A DNA stretch of 64,000 bases. It comes from Undaria pinnatifida. Lineage: Eukaryota > Sar > Phaeophyceae > Laminariales > Alariaceae. The notes under the pieces are model-generated. The model did not search any database and had not been told where the DNA came from. It saw only the letters and a program-made list of their open reading frames with translations. Of the stretch, positions 54,953 to 64,000 are shown one piece after another. Within the stretch, counting starts at the first letter, position 1; each line of letters starts with the position of its first letter. Position numbers and translations under genes: made by a program. The stretch spans positions 13,469,892 through 13,533,891 of the forward strand of contig JABAKD010000029.1 in assembly GCA_012845835.1 (NCBI GenBank), given 5' to 3'.

Positions 54953-56130
54953 TACGTCAGTAGAAAACCAAAGCGTTGAAGCTTAACCTTTTCAATAATA
55001 CAGCAAAAAAAAACTCTACACTTATAACTATTTCGCTGCTGTAAACAATATCCCACAAAATCCCACGAATTTTTACCTCCAAAAACGCGGGTGTAACTCC
55101 AAGAAGGTTACGCTTTTAAGCATAAGCACCGCTTGGTATTCCAACCCATCAGATACATACGTGTAAACCCACCACCCGAATATAGATGCAACTGAGACAC
55201 ACCCCTAACCCCCACAAGTAACGTATCACCTGATTCCAATGCCATCCTTTGTTCTGTTGTGATGTGGATATATTTATCGTACAAACCTCCGTGAAGCAAC
55301 CTATCCACCCACAATCTCCTCTCAATCGCACTTAACCATTTTACAGCTATACCCCCGTTTAAGAGACAAAAACTAAATCAGACAAAAAAAAAGGATTAGA
55401 AATAGGGCGTGACATGAGCCGCGAGCTTGCTGGAATCTGCTGCCCACAACTGGTATCTGATATCTCCATTGAAAGCAATCAATACTCCAAGAGCTGAAAG
55501 CTTGTGATTGTTTCATAGCCGACGCGGAGACTGCTCCTCGTAATGCTTTTCAGGCGGACATCGACCACGCCAGATACTAAATAGTGCATGCAGTTTCAAC
55601 AACGACAGACAATAAACGGTGCATTAATTTGCTACGCACGAAAACGGCGGGCCTGCTCTGTTCTTCGCTAAAATAAATCCTATATACCCTGCTTGCAGAA
55701 CCCAACCAAGTCGAGAGAAACGCACCACACCCACTCGGGGGAAGATACAAGGAACGCTTCGGCTCGGGGTTATATATTAAACGAAAGGCGAAGAGAGCCG
55801 GAGCTCACGCCTTGAGGACGTGAAAATCATCCAAACCGGCCACTGAGAAAACCTCTCATCAATCCAGCAGCATGGGAGACAGTGGCGGCACAATTGGTCG
55901 ATATTCGCTCGCCCGACTGACAAACCAACAACAACTGCCCCTGATACCCAGCAACGCCTGCATCTACTGCCAAAACGCCCCTTCACTCCGAATTTATTGC
56001 GTCCTTCTCTCCTCCATAAAGCGAGGTTCTCTACCTATGACGTTATCACGGCTATTTACGGTTTTATCTCATCTCAGGTCTGATGCACAACATGAGACCT
56101 CGTACTTATCTCTGCCTTATTATCACATAT
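54953..56130. other. No gene seen
   Basis: AT-richer sequence with short frames on both strands. Nothing nameable. Confidence 0.35.
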
Positions 56131-56138
56131 TGGGTCTG

Positions 56139-56830
56139 ACACACCACCCAAAACGCGTGACTACACGGTAAATCGAAACCGTGCAGAGTAGCGCGCTCCA
56201 TTCCTCCCGCCACCTAACCCCTGACATGATACACAACCCAACGCGTGCCTACACGATAAATCGAACCCGTGCACAGCAGCGCGCTTCGTCCCACCATCTA
56301 CTCTCCTGGAATCGCCGATACTAACGAGCCTGAAAACTGGAAGGTCTCCCACCTTCCCAGCACCAAGTCCCCGGCAACGATCTGACAGTCCCTCCCACCC
56401 CTTGAGTCAGTGGGGAGGGAGGGGGTCCCTCATACCGTGGAACAACTTCCTCCCGTAACTAACGTCTAGCACCAGCGTACAAGGCATCCTTTGGGTCGTC
56501 AACATGCTGCGGATACGTTCTCCGGACGTCTACTTCCAGCATACATTTTTCGACCACCACACAACGCACCAAACCGAACCAAACCGCGAGACAAATGTAT
56601 CAACAACACGTTGGCTGATAGAAAGTGCCCTTATCGTGTATCGTGTCCTCACCCTGATGGCTGCGTATCTCTTCGAGCTAAGCGACGCCTCACATCACAC
56701 TACACTGAACTAAACCACTGGATAGTAATACCAAAAAACACCTCGGCTCGTAAAAAATGCATCACACGGTGGCCCGTAGAAAAGTGCCATTGTCGTGCAC
56801 CGTATCCTGCCAACACACCAGGCTACAGCG
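56139..56830. repeat. Two successive duplications
   Basis: 56139-56300: ACGCGTGACTACACGGTAAA and GAAACCGTGCAGAGTAGCG recur about 77 bp later with small changes. 56560-56830: AACACGTTGGCTGATAGAAA, GTGCC and TCGTGTATCGTGTCC recur about 160 bp later (ACACGGTGGCCCGTAGAAAA). Confidence 0.5.
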
Positions 56831-56879
56831 GTCAGTGTGTTCCTCGGCTTGAGTGAACGGGGCGGGGGGGGGGGGACAG

Positions 56880-57090
56880 CTTCGTCGGCTTGAGACACCG
56901 ACTGAAAAGCATACAAGTTGAGTTAATAGCCGAATAAAAAACACCTTACGCCCGACACAAGCTAGTTGAGTGCTAAGCCGAAAACAAACACCTTGCACCT
57001 TACAGTCGAGGCGTACCTGGTACTAGTTGAGTGCTTAGCCGACCGGAAACACCTCACATCCGACGCTTACTAGACGAGATGCTTAGACGA
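56880..57090. repeat. About four units of 50-60 bp just 3' of the minus-strand gene
   Basis: Units share AGTTGAGTGCTTAGCCGA, a short A-rich part and AACACCTTAC or AACACCTCAC. They lie within 15-220 bases of the stop codon at 57104, so they may be transcribed as 3' UTR. Confidence 0.55.
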
Positions 57091-57103
57091 ATGAAAAAAT
57101 AGT

Positions 57104-57946
57104 TTATACGTCTCCCAAATGCTCGGTCTTGAGAATGGAGGTGTCCCTCCGCCCTCCGACCCCATTCGAGCCCAGGTGAGGGCTAAACACCTGGCGGTTG
57201 CTGCTGCCGTGGTTGAATAACTTGTGGGTTGGCGCGCTCGCTGATCCGGACACAGCAGCCATTGCCGAAGCGGCCGCCGCCGTCAAATTTGACCGGTGCT
57301 CCTGCTGCCGGGGAAGCGATGGAACGGGGAGCCGCGGCGACACACCAAGCGACTGCGGTACCGATTCCACCCCCCCGCGCCCACCGCTGGTGCTTTCCCT
57401 ACCGCCAGCCATCGCTCCACTGGAAGTCGAAGCGGGCGAAACTCCCTTAGAGGGGTATGCTGCTGCAGAGCCGGTGCGACTTCCACCCAACGCGCCATCC
57501 GCATCATGGAAATCTTGCGCAGAACAAGTCCTCCCATCCGAATCGTGCTTCGGTCCCCGGGGGGGGGCAACGCCGCGGGGAGACTGGAAACCGTGCGCCG
57601 GGGGCAAGTAGGTCGGGGTCGCGCTCTCGCCTGGGACTTCATGGTCGCCCCCCCTCGTGCCCCGCCGAGCTGCAGCGGTAGCGGTGGCTGAACTCGTCGA
57701 GGTGGCAGACTGAGAGGTTGATCCGCCACTGCCGCTTCCCTCGGTGTCGTACGGCTTAGTCATGGCAACGGGGATGTGGGGGTCCGGGGCGACGCGGGTG
57801 CTCGCGCTAGTGTTGTTAACGCAGGAGTTTTGGGGGATTGTTGTCTTCTGGGTGCTCGAGGACGCCTTTGCACTTGACAAAGACGAATTGTTGTCGTTGT
57901 TGAGGCGGGCCGTGGTGCCTCCGAAAGCCTCCCCTAGGTTAGTTAT
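57104..57946 (-). CDS. Last exon of a multi-exon host gene (Ser/Gly/Ala-rich)
   Basis: An acceptor CCCTGCAG ends at 57947 and the exon runs 281 codons in phase 0 to a TAA at 57106-57104. It starts ITNLGEAFGGTTARLNND and is dominated by Ser, Gly, Ala, Thr and Pro with few hydrophobic residues: a long disordered C-terminal region with no catalytic motif. No lower-complexity repeat explains the open frame, unlike elsewhere in the window. Function is unknown; proteins of this type are often nuclear regulators, but that is a guess. The intron just upstream carries a tandem repeat. Confidence 0.6.
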   Translation of the reverse strand: MTNLGEAFGGTTARLNNDNNSSLSSAKASSSTQKTTIPQNSCVNNTSASTRVAPDPHIPVAMTKPYDTEGSGSGGSTSQSATSTSSATATAAARRGTRGGDHEVPGESATPTYLPPAHGFQSPRGVAPPRGPKHDSDGRTCSAQDFHDADGALGGSRTGSAAAYPSKGVSPASTSSGAMAGGRESTSGGRGGVESVPQSLGVSPRLPVPSLPRQQEHRSNLTAAAASAMAAVSGSASAPTHKLFNHGSSNRQVFSPHLGSNGVGGRRDTSILKTEHLGDV

Positions 57947-58210
57947 CTGCAGGGTTTGTTTTGGTCCGCGGAACGTGGATTGGTTGGTGAGTGGAATTTG
58001 GCGACGGCGTAATGAGTCTGAGAGGGTATATACAGTTACCTCGGTTAGTTTCCTGTAAGGTTTGATTTCCGTGGAACGTGGGTTGGTTAGTAAGAGGGGC
58101 TTAGAGACGGGGGAATGGGTCTGAGAGGGTAGGTTAGGTACTTGTAAGGGTTGTGGTTGTCCGCATAGAGTGTGTTGGTTAGAATGAGCGGTTTGGAGAG
58201 AAGGTGAAAC
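57947..58210. repeat. Intronic tandem repeat, three units of about 85-105 bp
   Basis: GGTTAGT, TGTAGGGTTTG or similar, GGAACGTGGATTGGTTGG and TGAGTCTGAGAGGGTA recur from about 57936, 58037 and 58126. They include or abut the acceptor of the last exon, so expansion could influence splicing. Confidence 0.6.
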
Positions 58211-59098
58211 GAGCCTGAGAAGTCGTTGAGCGGGGACAAGGCAACACCAACGACAACGTCAGCAGCGAGAGCTGCTAACCATCTACCAACGCGCGCAAGT
58301 TGACGGCCGCAATAAAAACATACTACGTAGTGGAATTTATGCAATGATCTGGGATCAGGCCGGGTGATCAGAGTTCGGCCGAGGTTACAACCTGAAAAGG
58401 AGGATGCTGGCCCTTTCAGGGCTGTCCACATTGCCCCACACCATTAATAAGTCTAACCAGTTTGTCCGAAAAACGAGGATGCAGTTCTTAACGAAATTAC
58501 CTGCGGTGGATGTGAAAAGGAAGCCGCTACTCAGTCAGATATACGTACTCATAGTTACCGCAGCAGTTTTCTGGCGACGCCAAACCCGCACAGCCATGGG
58601 ATGCTACCGGACGTGCGTGCGATCTACCTCATGCGTGATCTGCATGGCGTGTGATCTGCGTGATGCGAGATCGGCATGTAGAGCAAAGATACAGAACAGC
58701 GATTATGGTGCCAATGATAAACGATCTCTTCCCACATTTCTCCGGGGTTTTCCTAGGGGTGTTGCGCCGAAACTCCGTTCCGTGGACATAGTGCTGGCCC
58801 GTGTTACACGTAAAGTATGCCGAACGACGAGAAGGAACAAACTCGTATTAATAGTCACGCCGCATGTTGCAATTCTCCGATATCCAAGAAAGGTACTCAG
58901 GTCTTGTTATACTCGTGCTTGTTACCCGCATGTCAACCAGGCCTAAAGGCGTAGTCTCGCCGCGCATTACCTTTTATCGGAATATGATTATGTTTTATCG
59001 GAATATGCTCAAAAGAGCATCATCAGTGTACTCGTGTGCAGCGACTGCACGTCACCCAGATCCATAATATATGAACATAATATATGCACTTCCGAGTC

Positions 59099-59152
59099 CA
59101 TCATCCATCATCCATCATCCATCATCCATCATCCATCATCCATCATCCATCA
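59099..59152. repeat. Heptanucleotide microsatellite (CATCCAT)n
   Basis: Seven to eight perfect units in the intron between exons at 57946 and 59307. Confidence 0.9.
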
Positions 59153-59306
59153 AATACAGGTTCTCAAGGTAGGAGGTTCAGAAAAATACGGGTGCATCGC
59201 TACCTCAAAATGAGCATTAACTAGTATAACAACTAACAAAGAATAGTAATAAAAAGTAATAAATACGTAGCAATATTGCTAGCATGCGTCGACTTCTATC
59301 ACTAAC

Positions 59307-59444
59307 CTCGGGAAGGCCACGGTGGTTCTGCCTCAAGCAAGGGCTCTCCGGTAAGTTTCCTGCGCTAGCGGCGTTCAGCAAGCCGGAGTAGCCCCCGGCG
59401 CGAAGACCGGTACCAGCCGATGAAGGGTGCTCCCTCCAGAACGC
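59307..59444 (-). CDS. Internal exon of the minus-strand host gene
   Basis: Acceptor ACATAATTCAG ends at 59445; donor CCCGAG then GTTAGT begins at 59306. Exactly 46 codons in phase 0: AFWREHPSSAGTGLRAGG, then LLNAASAGNLPESP and NHRGLPE. It joins in phase 0 to the last exon. This is the most folded-looking part of the predicted protein, but I do not recognise a domain. Confidence 0.5.
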
Positions 59445-59776
59445 CTGAATTATGTCCAAAAACGGACACAACACCGACAAGAACAAGCGTATTGAGGAGT
59501 CAGAAACAAAAAAATGATGGCGGTATCGTCTTCCTCGAACATCAACAATAGCAAATGCCTTGAACTAGTACATATGAATTCATTATTTTTCGCCAACACT
59601 ATATCGTCTGCCTCGAACATTGAAACGAATTGATGTCTTGAATGGTATGAATTGATAGAGTGTCACCACCCCGCCTATACAGATACAATCATCCCTTCAT
59701 TTTTGCTTTTTTGTTTTTCATCCTCCGGCGGATGGGAACAAATTAAGCTTGAGATTTTTTTATTTTATTTTTTTTC

Positions 59777-59913
59777 CTCCGGCGGATGGGGAAAAATAAA
59801 GCTTTAGCTCACCACACTTCCACGTATTTTCATACGCGTCGTGTGTCGATTTAACTCAGTTGCTTTCGCAGCCCAACGCTAGCTGGCGCACCCTTCGGGT
59901 CCCATTGTAGGTA
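59777..59913 (-). repeat. Dispersed repeat, inverted copy of 21152-21307
   Basis: The reverse complement is nearly identical over about 110 bp. Two CCTCCGGCGGATGG hairpin words with AAGCTT-containing A/T flanks lie at 59733 and 59777, so the end itself is duplicated here. It sits inside an intron of the host gene. Confidence 0.7.
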
Positions 59914-60314
59914 AGCTTGAGATCACCGCTTATCGGCTCCCTCAAGGTGTACTTTAATGAATGTCTTCAATAACTACGAATTAGATCATTGACTCACCAC
60001 CCCCACACTATTCCATGGGACACTCCTTACCTCGCGCCTGGGCCCGACCGGGCCGCGAACAGCCGACGGGACACGCTGGGGTGCTTCCATCATGGGGGGC
60101 GTGAACCATCTGGGGTCGCAATCAGAAAAACCGTACAAGGATGTTCCGCGAGGGGGGGAGAGGGGGGGGCGGGGGCGTCACCTTTCGTAGACCGAATACA
60201 CACATGATAATACATGACAGGGTAGCATAGACGCACGGTACGGCAAGGTTACGCCCGTTTTTTCTGAGTCGCCTGGCTTGGGGAGCTCAACCCATCACTC
60301 AAAAAAACGGCTTT

Positions 60315-60384
60315 GAGAAAATATGATGCGATGATGACCAATCCAAGTAGAGAAAATATGATGCGATGATGACCAATCCAAGTA
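60315..60384. repeat. Perfect 35-bp tandem duplication
   Basis: GAGAAAATATGATGCGATGA plus TGACCAATCCAAGTA occurs twice in succession without mismatch, in an intron. Perfect identity suggests a recent event. Confidence 0.9.
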
Positions 60385-60632
60385 GCACTAGTCGACAGGG
60401 CCGCATACGCCCAATAGGCCGCACAGGCCGCATAGCTTACGCAAGACACAATTACGTGCGTGGTGCCCAATCTCGATACGAGAGGGCGTTGCGACAGCGC
60501 AGCTTAGCTAACCTCTTGGAGACTGCAAATTCCCCGCTATTTTGTTCTTCAACAATTTCTCCCCAAAAGGGTGGTTGGAGTTTTCGAGAGATCGCAACTC
60601 CTTTGGGGCTTCACAAGGCGGAATAAACGTAC

Positions 60633-60678
60633 AAACAAACTGACCAAAGTGGCCAATACAGGATCAGCCACACCAATT
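60633..60678 (-). CDS. Tentative 46-nt exon of the minus-strand host gene
   Basis: An acceptor CCCCCGCAG ends at 60679 and a donor GTACGT begins at 60632. It would add one base to complete an Arg codon, then IGVADPVLATLVSLF, and it converts phase 2 of the previous exon to phase 0 of the next, exactly as required. The peptide is more hydrophobic than its neighbours and the donor context (TTT before GTACGT) is weak, so a different small exon could play this role. Confidence 0.3.
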
Positions 60679-60882
60679 CTGCGGGGGTGTTGTGGAGGTA
60701 GTGTGCCCGAAACGCAACAGTAGGAGCTAGGCGACACGCCGTGTGTTCAGAGTCGTACCGTGGCGTGCTCCTCCCTCACATTTGATCAGACCGCGCTCGT
60801 CGCCTTTCGGTCTGTAACCGCTAATCAAGATATAGGCAAGCCAAAAGAAAGGTAACCACGAACGTTAGCAAACGTACTGCAC

Positions 60883-61133
60883 CTGGTGTGGCAGTTTTCT
60901 CCTCCGAGGCCGATCGCAGAAGGCGCGGCCGCCGCTGCCGCCGCCGCAGCAGCAGCGGCGGCGGCGGCGGCAGCGGCGGCAGCAGCCTTAGCGGTGGAAG
61001 CAGTGGCCGCCACGACTCGCCGCTTGTGGTGAGGGAAAGGCAAAGAGTTGGGGGCTTCGAAAGCGCACTGCTTGACCTCAACGGAGAGTGGGCGTTTCTT
61101 TCCGTTAGCGCCGGAGGTTCCGCTGGCGTCGTT
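60883..61133 (-). CDS. Internal exon with polyalanine tract, minus-strand host gene
   Basis: Acceptor ACATTGCAG with a CTAAC branch-like word upstream ends at 61134; donor CACCAG then GTGCAG begins at 60882. 83 codons plus two bases: NDASGTSGANGKKRPLSVEV, PFPHHKRRVVAATAS, then about 21 consecutive alanines encoded by mixed GCN codons and GLGGENCHT. The KKRP and HHKRR stretches could be nuclear localisation signals. Long polyalanine is common in brown-algal proteins. The antisense frame here is Gly/Ser-rich and is a shadow. Confidence 0.6.
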
Positions 61134-61249
61134 CTGCAATGTTTCAGTTAGGGGTTTCCGTCGTGGTTGGCGTTAGGGTTGCAGGCACGGGGTCGGGTAG
61201 CGTTGGTGGTTTATTGCGGTGAACAACATGCCAAAGGGGCATCTTCTCT

Positions 61250-61975
61250 GTTAGCGTTGACCATTTGTCCACTGCCATACTCGCCTACTCTAATTCCAAG
61301 CGTCCCCCAAACTGGAGATTCCGTTCAAAAGGGATAATCCGCAAAACTCTTATACACCATTAATATTGACAGTTCTAGGAGGCGTGTCCAAAACAACGAG
61401 GGTACGGTTCTCAAGGGGCAAAATGTGCGCCCGCTGTTATACTTCTCCACAAAAACCTTCCCTCGCGTCGACCTGGTACGTATTTTATTAAATTATTCAG
61501 AACACGTCAGCTTTGAGTTGAAAAAATTAGGGGCGCTGATCATTTTCTCCCTCGATGCTGAGCGTAGCTCTCATTCGCTTACCAGGGTAGGGGATAACCT
61601 TCAGGGTACTTGATCACATCCTGATTAAGGTGCAGCTACCAAACAAACGACGATTGTGCGAGCTTATCAAGCCTCTATTAATAGGAAGAACATGCAATAT
61701 CACCATGCTATGATAAACGCGTGCCACACAGCTCCTTGCATCGCAGTTGTAATATGGCACGTCTTCTACAACAGCGACCCGAGTCATCCCACGATAAGGC
61801 TTGCACGTTTTGAGCCAAAAAAAGGTATACCTCTTTCATCGGTTGAGCTCCTCAAGTGAGGAACTGCCTGTTAATCATTGATCAAGCAATTTCACGAGTA
61901 TACTTTTTGTAGGGCAAAAGCCTAGATGCTCGTTCGGGTTGCGCGAACAAATGCCTTCGAAGTCATGTTTCCGTC
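61250..61975. repeat. Intronic repeats: CTAATTCCAAG family and R1 copy 2
   Basis: 61290-61435 has two diverged units with CTAATTCCAAGCG or similar, GTTCAAAAGGG and GTACGGTTCTCAAGGGG. 61845-61975 is repeat R1 (CTCCTCAAGTGAGGAACT, ATTGATCAAG, TTCGAAGTCAT), inverted relative to 12140-12300. Confidence 0.5.
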
Positions 61976-62316
61976 CGGTGAGATATTCATCTCCTCGTAT
62001 TAGGAGCTCAGAAAAATCTTAGAATATGCTCCACCCCTATAGCGTGGGATGAACCCCCGGGCGCTTCTTCGGCCGGCCGATGCTGTAATCAAAACAGTTT
62101 CGTTGGACACATGCTCCCTCTTAGGTCTCGAAAGGGGTTACGCTTGTGCCTGCTGACACTTGCCCACAAAGAAATCCCCGAAACTGTACGTACTGCAATT
62201 ACTTTTCCGTGAGGGCTGGGGTACGACTTAGGGTACGGTTGGGTTAAGGGTTTAAAGTGTGCCCGACGATATAAACTTGTCCGAAAATCCGCCCTCGATG
62301 CAGAAATAGCTCGTAC

Positions 62317-62649
62317 CTCGTTCCCAGCAGTGATAGCACCCTTGCCCTCTGGGAACGATGGAGGCAGCGGTGGACACGATGGGTCCGAGAGGACGGACAA
62401 AGGGAGGGACGGAGAAACGCCGTTGCTGTAGTCGCTAATATTGCTGACCATGCTGCCTACGCGTAGGCCGGCGCTGGTGTTGTCGATGCCTACGCGTAAC
62501 CCGGTGCTACTGCTACCGCCGCCGCTGCTGCCGCTGCCACCGAAGCCGAGATGGCCAGCAACAGTGTCGACGGGTGCCCGTTCGCTTTTCGCAACATGTC
62601 TCGACTTCGTAAGGCCGGGCCGACGCCGCGCTGCGCCGGTCCGTTGGAC
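62317..62649 (-). CDS. Internal exon, Gly/Ser-rich, minus-strand host gene
   Basis: Acceptor ACCCTCCAG ends at 62650; donor AACGAG then GTACGA begins at 62316. Exactly 111 codons in phase 0 at both ends: VQRTGAARRRPGLTKSRHVA, then GFGGSGSSGGGSSSTGLRVG, an internal short repeat (GLRVGIDNTSAGLRVGS) and PPLPPSFPEGKGAITAGNE. Basic N-terminal part and disordered Gly/Ser part. No known domain. Confidence 0.55.
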
Positions 62650-63129
62650 CTGGAGGGTTTCATTTCGGGAAGCATTGCGCACGTGAGAAACTTGTGGAGT
62701 TGGCAGGGGCGGGAGTTGTTCGTGTGGTATACGGTATGCTGGCGAGTTCTATTCCGGGAAGCACTGAGCTCATGAAAAACTGGCGAACATGGCGAGGGAG
62801 GCTGCACACATTTTATACATAGCCGTAGTCTTGATTAACATAGGGGGGGTCGGGGTCGCTCGTCTATTTTCGGTATGCGACGGCGATATATTTGACAAGA
62901 AGCGCTGTGCTCGTCAAAAAATGATGAAGGTGCCGTGGGCGGAGGTTGTTCGGATATCTTCTTTTGGTATGTGACGGCTAACTATAGCTGTCCGGATACC
63001 ATAGCAGCAGCGACGACAACAACAACAGAAGCGGCAAAGAAAAAACACTGCGGTTTTCCTTCCCCTCCCGTGGCCGCCTGTCAAACTCCCTCCAACCATA
63101 TACTACGGGCACGCATTATACGAGTACAG

Positions 63130-63520
63130 CCCCTACCCCTTAACACTTTTAGAACTGTAAAAAAATCGTCCTACACTAATTCCAAGTGATTAGCTCTCGA
63201 AAAAACGAGCGTGCAGTTCTCAAAAGGGCTAAGTCCTCAAAAACGCACCCCTCGCGCTACGGAGCAATTGGGTATTTCCGGCGCTCGTTCGTTAGCGTGC
63301 TTCACCTTTGGTCGCGACAGCGACAGCTTCCCCCATTAACTCTTGTAGGACCCCAAAAAAGAAAACTATCCCAGACTTCCAACAAATGTTGTCTCCAAAA
63401 ACATTCGTTCTGTGCTACAAAAGTTCAACTGCCGTCAAGCACCCCCCGCACCATACTAACTCCAAAGTAGGTCGCCGCCCAAATCGAGCGTTCAATTCTA
63501 AAAGAGTGCGATTCTCCTCA
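63130..63520. repeat. Intronic run of degenerate units with CTAATTCCAAGT and TTCTCAAAAGGG words
   Basis: Units near 63165-63235, 63335-63420 and 63460-63510 share a CTAA(T/C)TCCAA, an A-rich middle and a GTTCTCAAAAG or GTTCAATTCTAAAAG ending. They resemble 20990-21065 and 61290-61435. Confidence 0.4.
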
Positions 63521-63599
63521 CACCCACCCACCCCCGCCCCCGCGCTGCATACGGATCGAAATATTTCCGACACTGGCTTGTTTAGCGCGGTAGAGTTAC

Positions 63600-63711
63600 C
63601 TTAGGATGAGACAGCGGCCGGGATGACGGAGGGGTTGTCCTCTGCCTGCAGTGAACGCCGCCGGTTGCATTCAAACGTTTTTTGAACTTTTCGCGGAAGC
63701 CAGGCTTGGCG
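63600..63711 (-). CDS. First exon of the host gene visible in the window (5' part missing)
   Basis: An acceptor with a good pyrimidine tract (GATTCGGTCGTTTCAG) ends at 63712 and a donor CCTAAG then GTAACT begins at 63599. One base plus 37 codons: AKPGFREKFKKRLNATGG then HCRQRTTPPSSRPLSHPK, ending in phase 0. Strongly basic. Upstream exons must lie beyond 64000 or in 63712-64000, where I could not place one. This exon completes a chain of six that stays in one open frame, about 573 residues in all. Confidence 0.45.
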
Positions 63712-64000
63712 CTGAAACGACCGAATCGCAACGGAACGAAAACCCAAACGGTCGGAATAACGGACGATCGGGGACGACGTCAGGGACAGGTGTAAAAAAC
63801 GCGTGCGCCACTGTAATGCTCTCAACACGCCCAGCTATGCCAAAATAGTTGCTATGAAACAGCATAATTGGCGTACGCGGGAAAACGAGCAAACCACTTG
63901 GCCATCTTGATCGCGACCATAATGACTTCATTGAGCGTGTCTGTTATTATTCCTTTTTTTCTGGATACGGAGCACAAGATACCATCTATATCATATGTTT
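63712..64000. other. Probable intron or 5' flank of the minus-strand gene
   Basis: Short frames only. It contains the pyrimidine tract of the acceptor at 63712 and no convincing further exon. Confidence 0.3.

Noticed and set aside
60888-61151. Gly/Ser-rich plus-strand frame
   Set aside because: Antisense shadow of the polyalanine exon, which has splice sites on the minus strand.
1-64000. Bacterial, plasmid or viral origin
   Set aside because: SINEs, LINE, DIRS-like element, introns and low gene density are eukaryotic nuclear features; no operons, capsid or replication modules were seen.

Overview
This is nuclear DNA of a eukaryote, not a bacterium or a virus. The evidence is tRNA-headed, A-tailed SINEs, GT-AG introns, a LINE reverse transcriptase of the YADD class, a DIRS-like retroelement, many small terminal-inverted-repeat (TIR) transposons with TA, TAA/TTA or 8-bp target duplications, and internal TTAGGG-type tracts. 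Polyalanine and Ser/Gly-rich exons, TTAGGG-like repeats, and a LINE and DIRS lineage I know best from brown algae and oomycetes point to a stramenopile, perhaps a brown alga. That assignment is an inference from style only; no rRNA or housekeeping gene is present to settle it.

Layout. 0-20 kb: two loci of one unrecognised gene or repeat family (1-2.2 kb on plus, 15.7-17.7 kb on minus) that share a conserved membrane-segment exon and tandemly multiplied flanks. Between them lie palindromic array elements, a Harbinger-like element, small MITEs, a SINE and a G-rich composite repeat. 18.5-19.6 kb is a 21-bp satellite. 20-35 kb: a thicket of dispersed repeats with clear nesting. A SINE is split by a TA-flanked TIR element. 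A TAA-flanked Harbinger-like element is split by a 1.5-kb palindromic array element with a perfect 8-bp duplication, and a second TAA element abuts it and shares the same TAA. 36.5-38.2 kb: a KDZ (Zisupton-type) transposase fragment cut by a 5'-truncated LINE. 44.6-51.3 kb: a decayed DIRS-like element on the minus strand (reverse transcriptase, RNase H, tyrosine recombinase), itself interrupted by a 265-bp MITE, with a strongly strand-asymmetric C-rich upstream part. 56-64 kb: the best host gene, a minus-strand gene of at least five or six exons that splice in one open frame of about 573 residues.

How the pieces relate. Almost everything outside the last 7 kb is mobile-element derived. The strongest new signal is a family of long palindromic elements made only of short self-complementary units (CCATGG and AAGCTT cores), with shared terminal inverted repeats, 8-bp target duplications and a telomere-like tract at the centre. 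A second unexplained signal is the near-palindrome TACCWGGTA, present 12 times against an expectation of about 0.5. Frames broken at G homopolymers in the LINE may be sequence errors rather than true mutations.
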